NCBI RefSeq assembly: GCF_023898315.1
Contig: NC_064619.1
Location: forward strand, 304,272,150-304,336,149
DNA from: Schistocerca nitens
Taxonomy: Eukaryota; Arthropoda; Insecta; Orthoptera; Acrididae
Direction: 5' to 3'
DNA: 64,000 nucleotides
Shown here: in pieces, positions 40,580 through 52,312 of the stretch
How the letters are laid out: every line of letters starts with the position of its first letter
How positions within the stretch are numbered: position 1 is the first letter of the stretch
Made by a program: the position numbers and the translations under genes
Notes under the pieces: generated by a model
Database searches by the model: none
The model's input: only the letters and a program-made list of their open reading frames with translations
What the model was told of the DNA's origin: nothing

Positions 40580-40725
40580 CAACCCTGTGGCCCTAGTGTC
40601 AAAATTTCTAAATTAGAATGCATTGGGCATGCCCAGAATAGAATGGGGTCCAGGTTGAGAAGATTATTGAAAGAAAGGTCAAAAATAGTATTGGAAGATG
40701 GTAAGAAGATACGTGGTAAATAATA
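40580..40725 (+). pseudogene. possible Mutator-like transposon fragment
   Basis: The frame encodes 'KLECIGHAQNRMGSRLRRL' and 'LEDGKKIRGK'. A segment with 'CxGHxQKRxGxRLR...' followed by 'L.DGK.I.GKGRLT' is one I associate with a group of insect and cnidarian mutator-like transposases. Only about 45 residues are present, so the call is tentative. Confidence 0.35.
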
Positions 40726-40729
40726 ATAA

Positions 40730-42330
40730 AGATGAAAACACTTTAAACAAAAAATTTAAGATGCATCTATTGCAAGAAGAGAGCTTCATGAATCTATCCC
40801 AGAATGGAATCACAACAACGGTCAATGGAATAGTACAATGGTCTAATAATAAAAACGCTAGGAAACAGATAGCAAGTGAAGTGCTAGATGAAAAACTTAG
40901 CGCTAATCGGAAAAGGGGTTTAAAAATGTAGGACAGAGAGATACAAAAATCCACAAATCATAAGCAGAAAGTACACAATGAACACCTGCAGGAAATCATT
41001 AGAAGCTAAAGAGTAATACCATCGGAAAAAGCAAGAGCGATAGTAAGATCAGCACATAGTACATCGCGGAACGCATTTCTAAGCAGATTTGAACATGATA
41101 TACGCGGGAGACAAGACATAGCACACAAATTAATGAAACACCTCAACGAAGGAGAAAGATATACCTTAAATCTAAATGTAATACAACCGTCTGACTGGGT
41201 TACACATTAAACAGAACAATGGTATAATCCAGAAAGCAAAGAAGCAGATAAAAAGGAGCAACTGCAAGAACTAGACTATACGAAACTGACGAAATTGAAG
41301 ACAATTTAAAAAACATGAAAACTCCAAAATCGCCAGGACCAGATAGAATAAATACTGAATTGATTAAACACGGAGGAATTCTCTTAGCATTAAGAATGCT
41401 GCATCTATTTGTGCTGGGTGAAATATGAGATATCGAAGGAATGGAAAAAATCAAAGCTCATTTAAATGTACAAGAAAGGTGAAAGGAGTAATATATCTAA
41501 CTAGAGGACCTTAAGAATTCTGCATACTGATTACAAAATCTACAGCAAAATAACAAACGGAAAACTGTGAGATATCTCAGATGTAATTTTAATGAAGGAA
41601 CAAGCAGGTTTCCAGAAGGGAAAATCATGCATAGACGACGTTTCTGCAGTGAAACAGATAATTCAGATGAGACGAGAATTTAATCTGGAAACCCACCTAG
41701 CATTTATGGGTTATGAAAAAGCATTTGAAAGAATTTACAGAGACAATATATGGGAAACAATAAAAAAACAACAGTCCCTAAAAACCTGACCCAAATCGCA
41801 AAGAGCCTCTATATGAAGACCAGAATTAGAATTAACGTGAGTAAAAGATAACGGCTGAAATACTGTAAAAACAAATCAAGAAGTAAAAACAAGGGTTTAG
41901 CTTATCACCAACATTATTCAATATTCATTTGATGACATGATCAGAGAATGGATAGGAGACAGAACAAGATCAGGCTTAAATTCTGGGGGGAATAAATATA
42001 TTAACACGACGTTATTCGTGGATGATCAAGTTCTCATACAAATCAGCGAAGATTAATTACAAAATGGCATTATCTAAATTCAATTATAAAGGAACAAGCT
42101 ACAACTTCACTATATCTATGCATAAAACGAAAACCATGGCCTTTTTAGGCATTCATCCACTTCGAACAAAAATAGGCCTCAATAATAGACCGCAGAACAG
42201 GTAGCTCATTTTAAATATGTAGGATGTGACATATCATGTGATCAAAATATAAATACACAGAAAAAAGTTTCAGGGACTTAACATTAATACAGAAAGGAAT
42301 CAGCTGTATGGATTTCTGTAACAGTTTCTC
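40730..42330 (+). mobile_element. decayed LINE, RTE/R4-like
   Basis: Fragments of one reverse-transcriptase element in several frames: 'ETDEIEDNLKNMKTPKSPGPDRINTELIKHGG' region (about 41,280-41,375; 'KSPGPDRINTELIK'), then 'KEQAGFQKGKSCIDDVSAVKQII' (41,592-41,660) and 'HLAFMGYEKAFERIYRDNIW' (motif A region, with Gly in place of the first catalytic Asp). The upstream frame at 40,698-40,931 is Asn/Lys rich and may be its linker. Many stops and indels; motif C is not recognisable. Confidence 0.7.
42262..42326 (+). repeat. direct repeat flanking a transposon, left member
   Basis: 'AGTTTCAGGGACTTAACATTAATACAG...' recurs at 43,677-43,743 on the same strand. The pair encloses the transposon relic 42,335-43,590. 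At 65 bp it is far longer than a target duplication. Confidence 0.7.
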
Positions 42331-42334
42331 AGTA

Positions 42335-43590
42335 TACAGGATGTCGATAAGTACAGTTCTAGTTTCAGAACGCTATAGAAAGAGAACCACTGCTTAGAGA
42401 ACGTCAAAATTGATGAGCATATTATTAACACAGAGGCAGACGTCACTAAATAAAAAAAATTTAATGAAAATTTTACGGATAGATAACGCTATAAGCATCT
42501 TAATGTAAATGGGGTCGGCTACAAACGACGGATAATTCCCGATACGACGACGGCTCTGGTTTCAGTTGCACATAACACCACCTGTAATCTTCAATTTGCA
42601 TAGTTGCACAAGTGCCACTGTTAGTTAGGTAAGCCCACCAATTACAGCAAAGTAGTATCATCCTGGGAATGGAAAAATCGGTTTTTCATTGTCCTGAGGC
42701 CAAAAACCACGTAAAAAGCTGAATGACAACGGTTTTAAATCGTCCTGGAGTTAAAAACCACACAAACAGCAAAATTACATTGGTTTTTAACTCCTTAATA
42801 TACAAATAAATTACCTGATGAAAGACGAAAATCAAAAATTGTAGCGCCTCAGAGGTACCCGAAACGCTCAGTCCTTGGAGACGATAATGGGATTCGTCTG
42901 TCCACAAAATGTTCCATGGCTATTCATTGTGTACTTCTATGCAAGGAAGGAATTCAAGAGCGAACGTTTGTCTTGGTGACAGGTCAGCTGAAAACAGCTT
43001 CTGAACAAGGGTGATTTTCTGTCGACAGCAGTGCGGGATGTTTCGTAGGATTTTATGCACAGTGGTCGTAGGCATGTCCAACGTTCGGACAATACCCCGT
43101 TCACACCATCACTCGATCCCTCCTGCAATGCTGTAGCCACGTCTTCGACAGACGTCGGACTAACTGCTTTCCTCCGTCTGCCGTGTTGCACTTCAAAAAA
43201 ACCTGTCGTCTCGAATTTTGTAATAATTTTGTCCAGAGCCTTTGTAGACATTGTACCAATTCCATTTGTCATAGCCCTTAGTGTCTGGAACTACTGCACA
43301 GCTACTGGCGAACAGTCACCATTCTTGTAAAAGAGCTTTACCAGCGTCGCGCTATTCTTCGTGGAGAAGTCATGTTGGGCGCTCGGATGCAAACTGAGGA
43401 ACAGCCATTTGCCGCACTTCTGTTGGTGTGCTTTTTCTGACGCTTACGGCACCAAATTTTCGTTAGGTTATTTTGTTCCATGACGTTTCCCTGCACCAAT
43501 AATATGCCGCTCGAATTTGACGTCATTATGAGCAGTGGTTCTCCCTCTGCAGCATTTTGAAACTGGAACTTTAAGTATGGGTACCCTGTA
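42335..43590 (-). mobile_element. Tc1/mariner-superfamily transposon relic with imperfect terminal repeats
   Basis: The left end 'TACAGGATGTCGATAAGTAC' and the reverse complement of the right end 'TACAGGGTACCCATACTTAA' align for about 40 bases ('AGTTC.AGTTTCA.AA.GCT'). The element is 1.26 kb. The transposase reads leftwards and is internally damaged, with the second half replaced by short repeats of a GGTTTTTAACTCC-type motif at 42,680-42,800. Confidence 0.75.
42840..43530 (-). pseudogene. transposase N-terminal half of the 42.3-43.6 kb relic
   Basis: Seen on the minus strand: an N-terminal segment with 'LVKLFYKNGDCSPVAVQ', then 'KALDKIITKFETTGFFEVQHGRRRKAV', a helix-turn-helix linker 'SVEDVATALQEGSSDGV' as in insect transposases with a DUF4817-like N-terminus, then a frameshift and 'FALEFL', and finally 'ILWTDESHYRLQG' where D is the first catalytic Asp. 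The part with the second Asp and the third acidic residue is gone. Confidence 0.75.
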
Positions 43591-43676
43591 TGTGTTCATT
43601 TATGTACTTTATCGTTATCATAAAATTATAAAATATTATAAAGCAAGTATTTCATGCTAGGATAAAAAAAAACATT

Positions 43677-43743
43677 TGGAAAGGCTTCAAGGACTTAACA
43701 GTAATACAGAAAGGAATCAATTACATGGATTTCTGTGAATTAG
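43677..43743 (+). repeat. direct repeat flanking a transposon, right member
   Basis: Partner of 42,262-42,326 ('GACTTAACAGTAATACAGAA'). Confidence 0.7.
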
Positions 43744-43789
43744 TTTTCTAGTTGTTAGCCCATTGTCTAGCACACCGCCAAAAATATTG

Positions 43790-44182
43790 TTGTGAATTGT
43801 GGTACAAATATAAACAGCACATAACTGACAAACAGCAAAGAAATTAAGTGCTATCACTAAACATACAAAATAATAAATTTGTAGGAGAGTACTAAAATAA
43901 ATAAAAATAGCAAATCGATTTAACAAAACTGTATTGACTGGTTGACAGTATCAAGAAGCGAAGAGCAACTAAGGAAGCAAGCAGACTTCAGTTACTCTCT
44001 GCTTCTTGATACTGCCAACCCTGACTGACGACCCTACTACAATTTAGTTAAATCGATTTTTGTCAATTTTTTAAATTTGTTTTAGCATCTTATGATTGTG
44101 AATGTATTATTTTGTGTGTTTGCTAGTAACAATTAATTACTTTAATTTGTTGTTTTATATTTGTGCTATTGTTCGTAACATA
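43790..44182. repeat. foldback palindrome
   Basis: Two arms of about 180 bp (43,790-43,970 and 43,994-44,182) are diverged reverse complements around a 23-base centre. The inner arms are strongest: 'TTGACAGTATCAAGAAGC' against 'GCTTCTTGATACTGCCAA', then 'AAATCGATTTAAC' on both sides, then 'ACAAAATAATA' and 'CAAATATAAA'. It encodes nothing. It looks like a foldback element or a MITE. Confidence 0.75.
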
Positions 44183-44439
44183 ATTCTTGTCTCTTGCTCG
44201 ACAGTGGGATATAACCGGAAACGTACGTCACAGAAAAGAATAATTACTGAAGTACCAAAAAAGTGTATTTGTTCTGTTTGAACATCCCGCCGACGACGCT
44301 ATTGTTGCGGACCTACAACAGACTCAGGACGGGCATTAAATAGGCCGTGTACTACTGAAAGGAAACAATTATCTATAGCGGTTTAGAAGAACCACCGAAA
44401 TCGAAGTATGGATGGCCGTACGGTATTATGGCCAACGTC

Positions 44440-45006
44440 GTTCGAATACATGTCTAGAGTCCTAATTACTGCGTCACCTAGTCTACTGTCGGAGTTTGTT
44501 GAATATCTGTGTAACACTCTCGCGCTTACTATACGATCCCGACACGAAACGTGCCGCTGTGAGTTGGATATTTTCTGTCTCTTCTATTAAATCCCAGACT
44601 GCTGTACTCAAGAATCGGTCGAACAAACGTTTTGCAATGGACTTCTTTCGCGGCTGAATTACACTTAGCTAAGGTTTTCCAGTGAATCCTAGCCTGGAAT
44701 TTTTTTCCTACAACTAGTTTTATGTTGTCGTACTACTTCAGGTTACCTGGAACGATTACTCCTAGGCACTTGAGGTTGTTACTGTTTCGAATGATTTATC
44801 GTCAACAGAGGACTCTAACAGGAAAGGATATTTTCACATATTTACGGCCAACATCTTATATTTATTTACAATCAGGGTCAACCGTCAGTCGCAGTACCAA
44901 CAGTTGATCCTCATCATGTCTTCCTACATTTCGGCTTGAGTCTTCTGGCGTTGCACCCTTGCTATAGACAACAGAATCATCTGTGAACAGCCTCACGGAA
45001 TTTCCG
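44440..45006 (-). mobile_element. CR1-like LINE relic
   Basis: The minus strand corresponds to endonuclease sequence of the CR1-like family: recognisable are 'ACAACAGAATCATCTGTGAA'-type and 'ACTTCAGGTTACCTGGAAC' segments known from the GDFN region and its upstream part in relatives, and a short 3' segment of the RT C-terminus near 44,440-44,600. No frame is kept. Confidence 0.5.
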
Positions 45007-45011
45007 TCGTA

Positions 45012-45760
45012 CTAGCTTAGCACTCGCTGCTTTGCTAGCGTATGCTGTATGGTCTGCACAGATGTTTTTGGCTTTCTTTAATCGATCTTTTATGTTGTTC
45101 ACAAACTGCAGCATCTTCTAGACCATAGAAGCAAGGTCTTTTCCAAATGTACTTGTAACCAAAAAGCGATTCTCGTAGTGGAGTCCAAGGTTTTTGTTGA
45201 TCTTGGCTTTTGTGTTCTTGTCGCGATAATTCTATAGAAACTTCCGTCTCACACCTATTTTCAGTGATTTAGCTTGAAATATTTCTTAATATAACAAAAT
45301 ATATTCTCGGAAATTTTCATTCCCTGTTTCATCCCCTCAATTGTTAAATTTCCCAAAAAAAAAAAAAAAAAGAGAGAGACTAATGTCATAAAACGTTTCA
45401 TCCCCTATTTCACTCTCTTAAGGAGTTGAATTTTCAAAAATACTGAAACACGTATTTTTTTGAATTTAAAATCGACACGTCAAATGTCAGTTTTCATAGT
45501 CGTAGCTTCAAAGGTACTTTAGTAGTTCTCTGATGATGATTTATTTTTTAAAAATCTTTCACGTGCTATTTGACCCCCACAGGCGTTAAATTTCCAGAAA
45601 TGCTGAAAAACGTATTTCTTTATTTCTGACCAAGAAACCAAATACCAATTTCTGTAGATCTAATTTCTAAATCACCTTGAAAGGAAGATATGTCCAAAAA
45701 TCCTCTATTCTACTCCCTTAGCGGTGGAAATAAAAAAAGTACCTTCTTAATCGACGCCAA
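45012..45760 (-). repeat. minisatellite-bearing composite repeat, copy 2
   Basis: In reverse orientation it shows three to four units with 'TTTCATCCCCT' markers near 45,330, 45,405, 45,560 and 45,700 and the same tail as copy 1 ('GTTTGTGAACAACATAAAAG' near 45,085-45,105). The tail ends ...AAGCTAG at 45,012 with a T next on that strand, which would fit a Helitron 3' end (CTRR before T). A poly-A run of 14 lies at 45,355-45,370. Confidence 0.65.
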
Positions 45761-45876
45761 CAATATAAGATCAACACCTTCTCCAATTTCCAAGTTTCTA
45801 TCCTTAGCGGTTTGGGTTGGGTGATAATGAGTCAGTCAGGATATCATGTTGCGTTAAGATACACCACATATATCGT

Positions 45877-45999
45877 GTATCATAATTAATGGAGTAAACG
45901 TATACAGTTATAGAGTTGAAAGTAATATATATATATATATATATATATAGTGTATAATAATTAATGGCGTAAACGTATACAGTTATACAGTTGAAAGTA
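45877..45999. repeat. duplicated 50-bp segment separated by (AT)n
   Basis: 'ATAATTAATGG.GTAAACGTAT' plus 'ACAGTTATA.AGTTGAAAGTA' is present at 45,880-45,928 and again at 45,953-45,999. The two are separated by (AT)n at about 45,928-45,950. Confidence 0.85.
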
Positions 46000-46279
46000 C
46001 ATGATACTAGAAGCAGAAAGACTGAGTAAACATAGGTCCGCAAGCGAACGGTTTTCCAGGTAATTGCTACTTAATTGCCACTTTGTGGTTACCAGCCCAT
46101 AGTAATCTGATCATGTGTAAACACCACACGCTGACACATGGTGTGGTCTCTGTTTACCTTTTCGAGACGTAGGATTTTAATTACAATGTATACAACAGCG
46201 TACAGCACACAGTCAGAGTGTAACTCATGTCAGTTCTTTGACGAGAATTAATTGTGTTGTACGAGTGATAGTGGAAACA

Positions 46280-47280
46280 TGAAACATTACTGTAACGAGA
46301 ATTATACGGATATGCTTCTCAGGGCTAACGACAATGTACGGGATGCTGCACGCTTGTACCAAGAAGCATACCCTGCCTGAAGGCATTCCGAGAATTGAAT
46401 GTTTACAATGGTGCATCAGTGCTTCAGAGAAACTGGGAGCTTTGCACATGCTGCGGGTTCGGGTAGGCCTGCACGAATCACAACTGTGCTTGAAGATATG
46501 GTACTGGAAATAATCGAACAGTCTCCAGTTATCTCGACAGTAAGACTTGTGACCCAGTTTCCTAGAATGGTCCACAGTTGTGTTTGGAGAACAATGGATA
46601 GCAATGCAATGCACCCGTACCACCTCCAATGAATCAGAGTCTTGGTACAAGACAAACGTTCTGTCAGTAGATACAGCAACAACCTGTAGGCAGTCCTACA
46701 TTTGACAATAACATTTTATTTACAGCTGAAGCAGGGTTAACTCGATATAGTGTGTTTAATTATCTCAGCTGACACCTTTGGAATCATCTAGGCTCAACCC
46801 ACATTCTTTGCATGTGTCTCCACATCAGCGACGTTTCTCATTATTGTGTGGCTGGGGGGACTAGGTTCTAATGGTTCAAATGGCTCTGAGCACTATGGGA
46901 CTTAACTGCTGTGGTCATCAGTCCCCTATAACTTAGAACTACTTAAACCTAACTAACATAAGGACATCACACACATCCATGCCCGAAGCAGGATTCGAAC
47001 CTGCGACCGTAGCGGTCGCGCGGGTCTGGTTTAGCACCACCATCTTGCATGACTGATTGAGAATGGTGTTCCCTTACAGCAACGCCAGAGGATGTGGTGC
47101 ATGCTTAATGGAGTACCAGCGCTTATGACTGTTAGAGTGAGACGGCATCTAACGAGCCGATTTGGCCAAGGATGGATTGGACGAAAAGAACCTGTAGCGT
47201 GGGCCCCAATATAACCTGATATGAACCCCACTGATTTCTGTGTGTGAACTATAGGGAATTCAGAGGACGTTGTAGTCTCC
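46280..47280 (+). pseudogene. transposase of the 46.3-47.3 kb relic
   Basis: The N-terminal part encodes 'NVRDAARLYQEAYP' and 'VHQCFRETGSFAHAAGSGRP', which matches the helix-turn-helix and linker of insect transposases ('RRLRETGSF...GRGRP'), followed by 'EDMVLEIIEQSPVISTVRL'. After the SINE, 'RFGQGWIGRKEPVAWAPI' and 'PDMNPTDF' match the 'F.GRWIGRGGP.AWP.RSPDL.PLDF' block that ends the DDE domain. The middle with the first and second catalytic Asp is not recognisable, and stops are frequent. Confidence 0.7.
46871..47026 (-). mobile_element. tRNA-derived SINE (family A), 5' truncated
   Basis: It reads leftwards with tail 'ATGGTTCAAATGGCTCTGAG', body, and B box near 46,992-47,002. It stops within the tRNA-like head at about 47,026. 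No clear duplication. Confidence 0.88.
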
Positions 47281-47339
47281 AGTTTCTGGAGTGTGGCCCC
47301 TGCTCTCCCCAGAATCTGCAGATTCTTGATGCTTAATGT

Positions 47340-48780
47340 TACATGTGAATGAAACTCTTATTTTTCACTTTTGTATGTGGTATTAGTGCTTGGCTAAACA
47401 TGTAAGCAGTTGATGACCACTTAAAAAATGTGAAGGAGTCTACATATGAAACTTCTTGACATCTGACAATAGAACCATCGGATATATTGAAGTAAGTATG
47501 TGAGAATTGACGTCTTGAACTTTGTTTTAATCTCTAAAGTCAAAAAGATTAATTCAGTTAACCACAACTATACTACTCGAAACATTAGAAAACTGCACTC
47601 AGCAATGAAGACGCATGCTCTCAGAACTGAAACAAATTTGATATGTTGAACATAGCAAGTATAGACCTATGAAACTGAGGGATAGCATACAAGAACTAGC
47701 AAATATAGTGCTGCAACATTTTTCAATAATGCAGATAAGTTACAGCAAAATTTCCAAATCTAAGGTGCAGCGTCAGTAAAACACTATACAGGACGTTCGC
47801 ATATGTTATTCAGCACCTGTTATAAATTTATAAAGACACTACAAAACGACAAAATAGGAATATTTAATTGATAGTGAAGTGAAAAAATATGTTGAAATTG
47901 TAAAAAGATCATTTTATGTGAGTCAGTAATGGTAGGGAGATACCCAGAGTATCTCTTTTCTTGTGATTTTACTAATATATGCTAATGCGTAAAATACAGA
48001 AAAGCAGACATCAGTGCCTCTGCTGTCATTAGTATATATATTTTTCAGTCATTTACAAAATACTGGAAAGGATCTATGTATTTGAATAAATGAGTGTTTG
48101 CGTTGGTTTATGAAGAAGCAGACGTAGAAAATAAACCACAGTACTAGTTACAAAAGTAGCACTTGAGGTGCTTTACAAAGGCGACTGTGTCACTGTTAGA
48201 TTATTCCATTTTTTCAAGACACATGACAATAATGACCATAAACTTTTTTTTCTTCTAGAAGCCTAGCTTCACTGTAAGTAATGTCTGATTCTGAGCATAC
48301 TTATCTAAATAAGTCACAGATAAATTTTATATAGCAAGAATAAATAAAGGTAAGTTTCTGCTGAAACATTTGCATATCCAAACTGTATTAAGACACTCGC
48401 GAAAGTTCTCGGGGTACCACATTTAAAATTGTACTTTTGTTATCGCAAATGACTTTCCATAAAATGTCAGATGAGGAGAAAAAGTTTTCTTTGTAGATGT
48501 TAGTAACACTATAGTAAACAGCTTAATCCCTGTGAGGAAAGCACGCTAAACCAAAGGTGAACACGAAAAAAATAGCCTTGAACATAACTAACACTAAATG
48601 TAAAATTTTAGTTCAGACAGTGAAAGCGACTTACATATTAAAAATAGATGATTGCTGTAATGAGTAAAACAAAGAGTTTTTTTATTACTATTAACTGTGA
48701 AGTACAGTGGATTGCACAGATAAAAATACATGCAAATAACATCTCATTAGCACGATTGCAGTTCCATGATCAGTGCCCAT
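47340..48780. other. unassigned AT-rich sequence
   Basis: No long frame or recognised repeat in 1.4 kb. This could be unique host DNA. Confidence 0.4.
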
Positions 48781-48790
48781 TAGTTTCGGA

Positions 48791-49600
48791 TATAAGAGTC
48801 GAGGGACATGAAAGGGAAGCAGTGGTTGGGAAGGGAGTGAGACAGGGTTGCAGTCTCTCCCCGATGTTATTCAATCTGTATATTGAGCAAGCAGTGAAGG
48901 AAACAAAAGAAAAATTCGGAGTAGGTATTAAAATCCATGGAGAAGAAATAAAAACTTTGAGGTTCGACGATGACATTGTAATTCTGTCAGAGACAGCAAA
49001 GGATTGGAAGAGCAGTTGAACGGAATGGATAGTGTCTTGAAGGGAGGATATAAGATGAACATCAACAAAAGCAAAACGAGGATAATGGAATGTAGTCGAA
49101 TTAAGTCGGGTGATGCTGAGGGAATTAGATTAGGAAATGAGACACTTAAAGTAGTAAACGAGTTTTGCTATTTGGGGAGCAATATAACTGATGACGGTCG
49201 AAGTAGAGAGGATATAAAATGTAGACTGGCAATGGCAAGGAGAGCGTTTCTGAAGAAGAGAAATTTGTTAACATCGAGTGTAGATTTAAGTGTCAGGAAG
49301 TCGTTTCTGAAAGTATTTGTATGGAGTATAGCCATGTATGGAAGTGAAACATGGTCGATAAATAGTTTGGACAAGAAGAGAATAGAAGCTTTCGAAATGT
49401 GGTGCTACAGAAGAATGCTGAAGATTAGATGGGTAGATCACATAACTAATGAGGAAGTATTGAATAGGATTGGGGAGAACAGAAGTTTGTGGCACAACTT
49501 CACTAGAAGAAGGAATCGGTTGGTAGGACATGTTCTGAGGCATCAATTTAGTATTGGAGGGCAGCGTGGAGCGAAAAAATCGTAGAGGGAGACCAAGAGA
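48791..49600 (+). pseudogene. RTE reverse transcriptase, C-terminal half (copy 2)
   Basis: It encodes 'VRQGCSLSPMLFNLYIE', 'LRFDDDIVIL' (the usual FADD is changed to FDDD), and after a frameshift near 49,005 'EQLNGMDSVLKGGYKMNINK', 'RRMLKIRWVDHI' and the end of the protein. A second frame break precedes the final 'RGRPRDEYTKQI' segment. Confidence 0.9.
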
Positions 49601-49735
49601 TGAATACACTAAGCAGATTCAAAAAGATGTAGGTTGCGGTAGGTACTGGGAGATGAAGAAGCTTGCACAGGATAGAGTAGCATGGAGAGCTTCATCAAAC
49701 CAGTCTCAGGACTGAAGACCACAACAACAACAACA
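48791..49735 (+). mobile_element. RTE-type LINE, 5' truncated copy 2
   Basis: It begins inside RT ('TATAAGAGTCGAGGGACATG') and runs to the 3' end with (ACA)n at about 49,718-49,735. It is the same family as 32.4-36.2 kb. Target duplication not found. Confidence 0.92.
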
Positions 49736-49739
49736 AGAT

Positions 49740-52085
49740 AACATACTCGCAGGTGGCAGTTATGCAATACTGTCCTCATGACCAAGTAGCCGATTATAAC
49801 TAAGGTTTTTAAGCTGGAGAGTAATTCCATAGGAAGATAAAGAGTAAACAGTTAATTTAAAAACTAGAAATTATAATCTCACTGTGAGACTGTATTCACT
49901 AATCCCATCATACAGTTTGAAAAATATTGACAGTTGCATTACAGAAATTTTATTCATGATCATGAAATAAGAATCTTGTATATCTTTTGCAATTGCTAAG
50001 AAAAAATGAAGTGACGATTAATAAAGCCTTTTCTGTTAAGGAATGAAACTGTAAAGTAAATTGTTTACAGAGAAAAAAAGGAAGGATTTGAAACAGAAAC
50101 CTTCAAATCCACTAAAACAAATCTCTTACACATGAGTTGAAAGACAATAAATGATTTGTATTAAACTAACCACCACCCTTACTTTGGAAGGGTAGCGCTA
50201 AGAATGTACGGCCGAACGAATTATCTGGCACATCCGTAATTTTGCTTGTAGGCCATTGTCTAGAGTTACGATTAAAATCCACCTGTCAGCTGTCCGACGA
50301 CATCGTCCGTAGAGAGAGGCCTGCACACTTATACATTAACTCGATTAACTCTATTAAGTTCGTAACACGACATTTTATATGACATTTGAATTCAAATCTG
50401 ATAAATTTTATATACATTTCGAATATTTTTTTATTATGAGCCATTTTAACAAATCCGATTTGCTAAAACATGTTTAATCTGGAGACATAAGAAAATATAA
50501 ATACAGGGTTCGAACTTACATTAAACAAGACTTTCCTCTGCGAGATTTCACTACAGCTTTATGTGAAGGGAAATTAGAAGCGGACGCAAAACAACTACTT
50601 CCTTGCTGATAACAAAAGACAGCAATACAATAGATGGTGTAGAAAATCCATAGTACTCTCAACGCTCAAAAACAGTGAAATCTTCCTTTTTGCCGGAAGT
50701 GTTTGTATTTCATAACTTCAGAAGATTAACTATCTATGACTGGATTTCGTCTGTGGGGCGAACGAAGTATTATTCTGCAAAAAAAGTCGTTAAAAAAACT
50801 GCTACGTCTTACATGCAACGTGGTCGTACGAATCACAATGAAATATGTGTATTACCTCCTAAAATCTCAATTACGAATGAATTTCTTACTGTAGCAAACC
50901 TTTTCGTTGCATCAACACTTTTTAGATCCGTTATGCAGGAAAACAACATTTGAATCTCTATCAACACTGCTGTCAGTTACATCAACCAAAATTCTACAAT
51001 TAATCTCAGAAAAACAATTTGTTAAAAGTAGTCTGTTTGCAATAAGGAGGACAGAAAAACGGAAATCGCAAGAAATATTACAATGTTTTGTGATCTAGAC
51101 ATGGTATCAATATTCCTTTGTCGATAACAACAAACTTGTACACAACATCGTTTCTTCCGAGTTAAAAACAAAATTTTCACGCATTTCCCAAAGCATTAAG
51201 CTTTATATAAAATTAAATTTAACAAGCACTTACGGCAGTCAAACATTGTGGTAACATTTTCAGTAAATCACTGATGCTCCTAGTTACGAAAATGGAGATT
51301 TTTTTGAATTACATCATTTCTGTGTCTCTACATTTACAAAAGAAACATTTTCCTAATATTTCATTACATTCAAAACATAGTTGTACCTACTCCGGATCTA
51401 ATCAAATAGATGGGGCGAAATTAATATCTGCCAGTGGGCTCAATTCTGGAGTGGAGAGACTACTCCACGAAGCCAAGACGTGACACAGTACATCACAACC
51501 TCCATGATAGTTTGGGGCAATCTGTAATTTCGTTCTTCTAAACAGAAGAAATAAAATTACTGTTTACTGGTACTACGTGGAGCTATCTAAGTTTAGTTTG
51601 CAGTTAAATGAAAGAATCTCTCGACGGTCGCAAGCTCAAAGAGCACTAATAACACGAATACCCTCCGCCAGTACGGCCATCCGCCGAACCACGTTACTGT
51701 CTCCATTGCGAATATGCCTTTGAGTAGTCTCTCCAGTTTGGTACTGGCCACTGATGTCTACAGCACTTCAATGTGTTTCACTCGTCATATCAATATAAGT
51801 ATAAAATATTAACGCAGCCTCTGGTTGGCGCATGCGTACTACGCTTCAGTGACAGCTTAAATGTTACAAGGAGTCCTGCGATTCAGGGCTAGATGATCTT
51901 GGCACCGTTTTTTCTCTCTGCGGTGGCCACATTTGCTGGATGTAAATGAAAAATAAAAGCAACAATTGGTGTTTTTCTTTAAACGTATCGTGTATGGAGA
52001 GAATATGTGCATGTACTGAATTAAAATGTAAATAGATTTCTACCGAATTTTCCAGATTCTCCTTTAGAAAGGAGACAGCTGTAAG
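49740..52085. other. unassigned sequence
   Basis: No protein family recognised. Around 51,430-51,475 and, inverted, 51,720-51,750 a short motif containing GGAGAGACTACTC occurs, which might be ends of an unknown element. Otherwise AT rich and featureless; candidate unique host DNA. Confidence 0.4.
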
Positions 52086-52090
52086 ATGGG

Positions 52091-52312
52091 TTATTGTGGA
52101 ACATTCGGTAATTCGGTTTGGAGATCTCTTAAATAATCGTTCTCTTTATGGTATATGTTACAGAAACTGGCATTCTTAATGTTAGCGCCATCACTTCCTC
52201 TGCAAAGCTGAACCCATGGTGTACGTATCGTTGAATCTAATGGAAAATTATCGTAGGTAACACTATTCCCTTTAATTTTCTGATTACAGTTTTCATATAC
52301 AGCCGCAGTGCA
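52091..52312 (-). CDS. candidate host terminal exon, secreted-protein-like
   Basis: The minus-strand frame from about 52,312 to the TAA at 52,091 encodes about 73 residues of balanced composition with Cys at 'NCTAAVYENCNQ', 'QLCRGSDGANIKNASFC'. The last segment resembles the C-G-S-D-G-x-x-x-x-N core of Kazal-type inhibitors, but only some of the expected Cys are there. Directly upstream, 'GTTTGTTTGTTCTTCTTGG' followed by ATTAATTACGCAG is a strong pyrimidine tract and splice acceptor. The same tract could be read as a hydrophobic signal peptide, but there is no ATG in frame (the frame starts at a TTG after a TAA). I therefore prefer a last exon. No mobile-element feature is visible in it. Confidence 0.4.
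   Translation of the reverse strand, partial: CTAAVYENCNQKIKGNSVTYDNFPLDSTIRTPWVQLCRGSDGANIKNASFCNIYHKENDYLRDLQTELPNVPQ

Larger units (their letters stand above)
46270..47330 (+). mobile_element. Tc1/mariner-superfamily transposon relic split by a SINE
   Basis: The 5' part (46,270-46,690) and the 3' part (47,030-47,330) belong to one transposase gene. A SINE lies between. No terminal repeats recognised. Confidence 0.7.
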
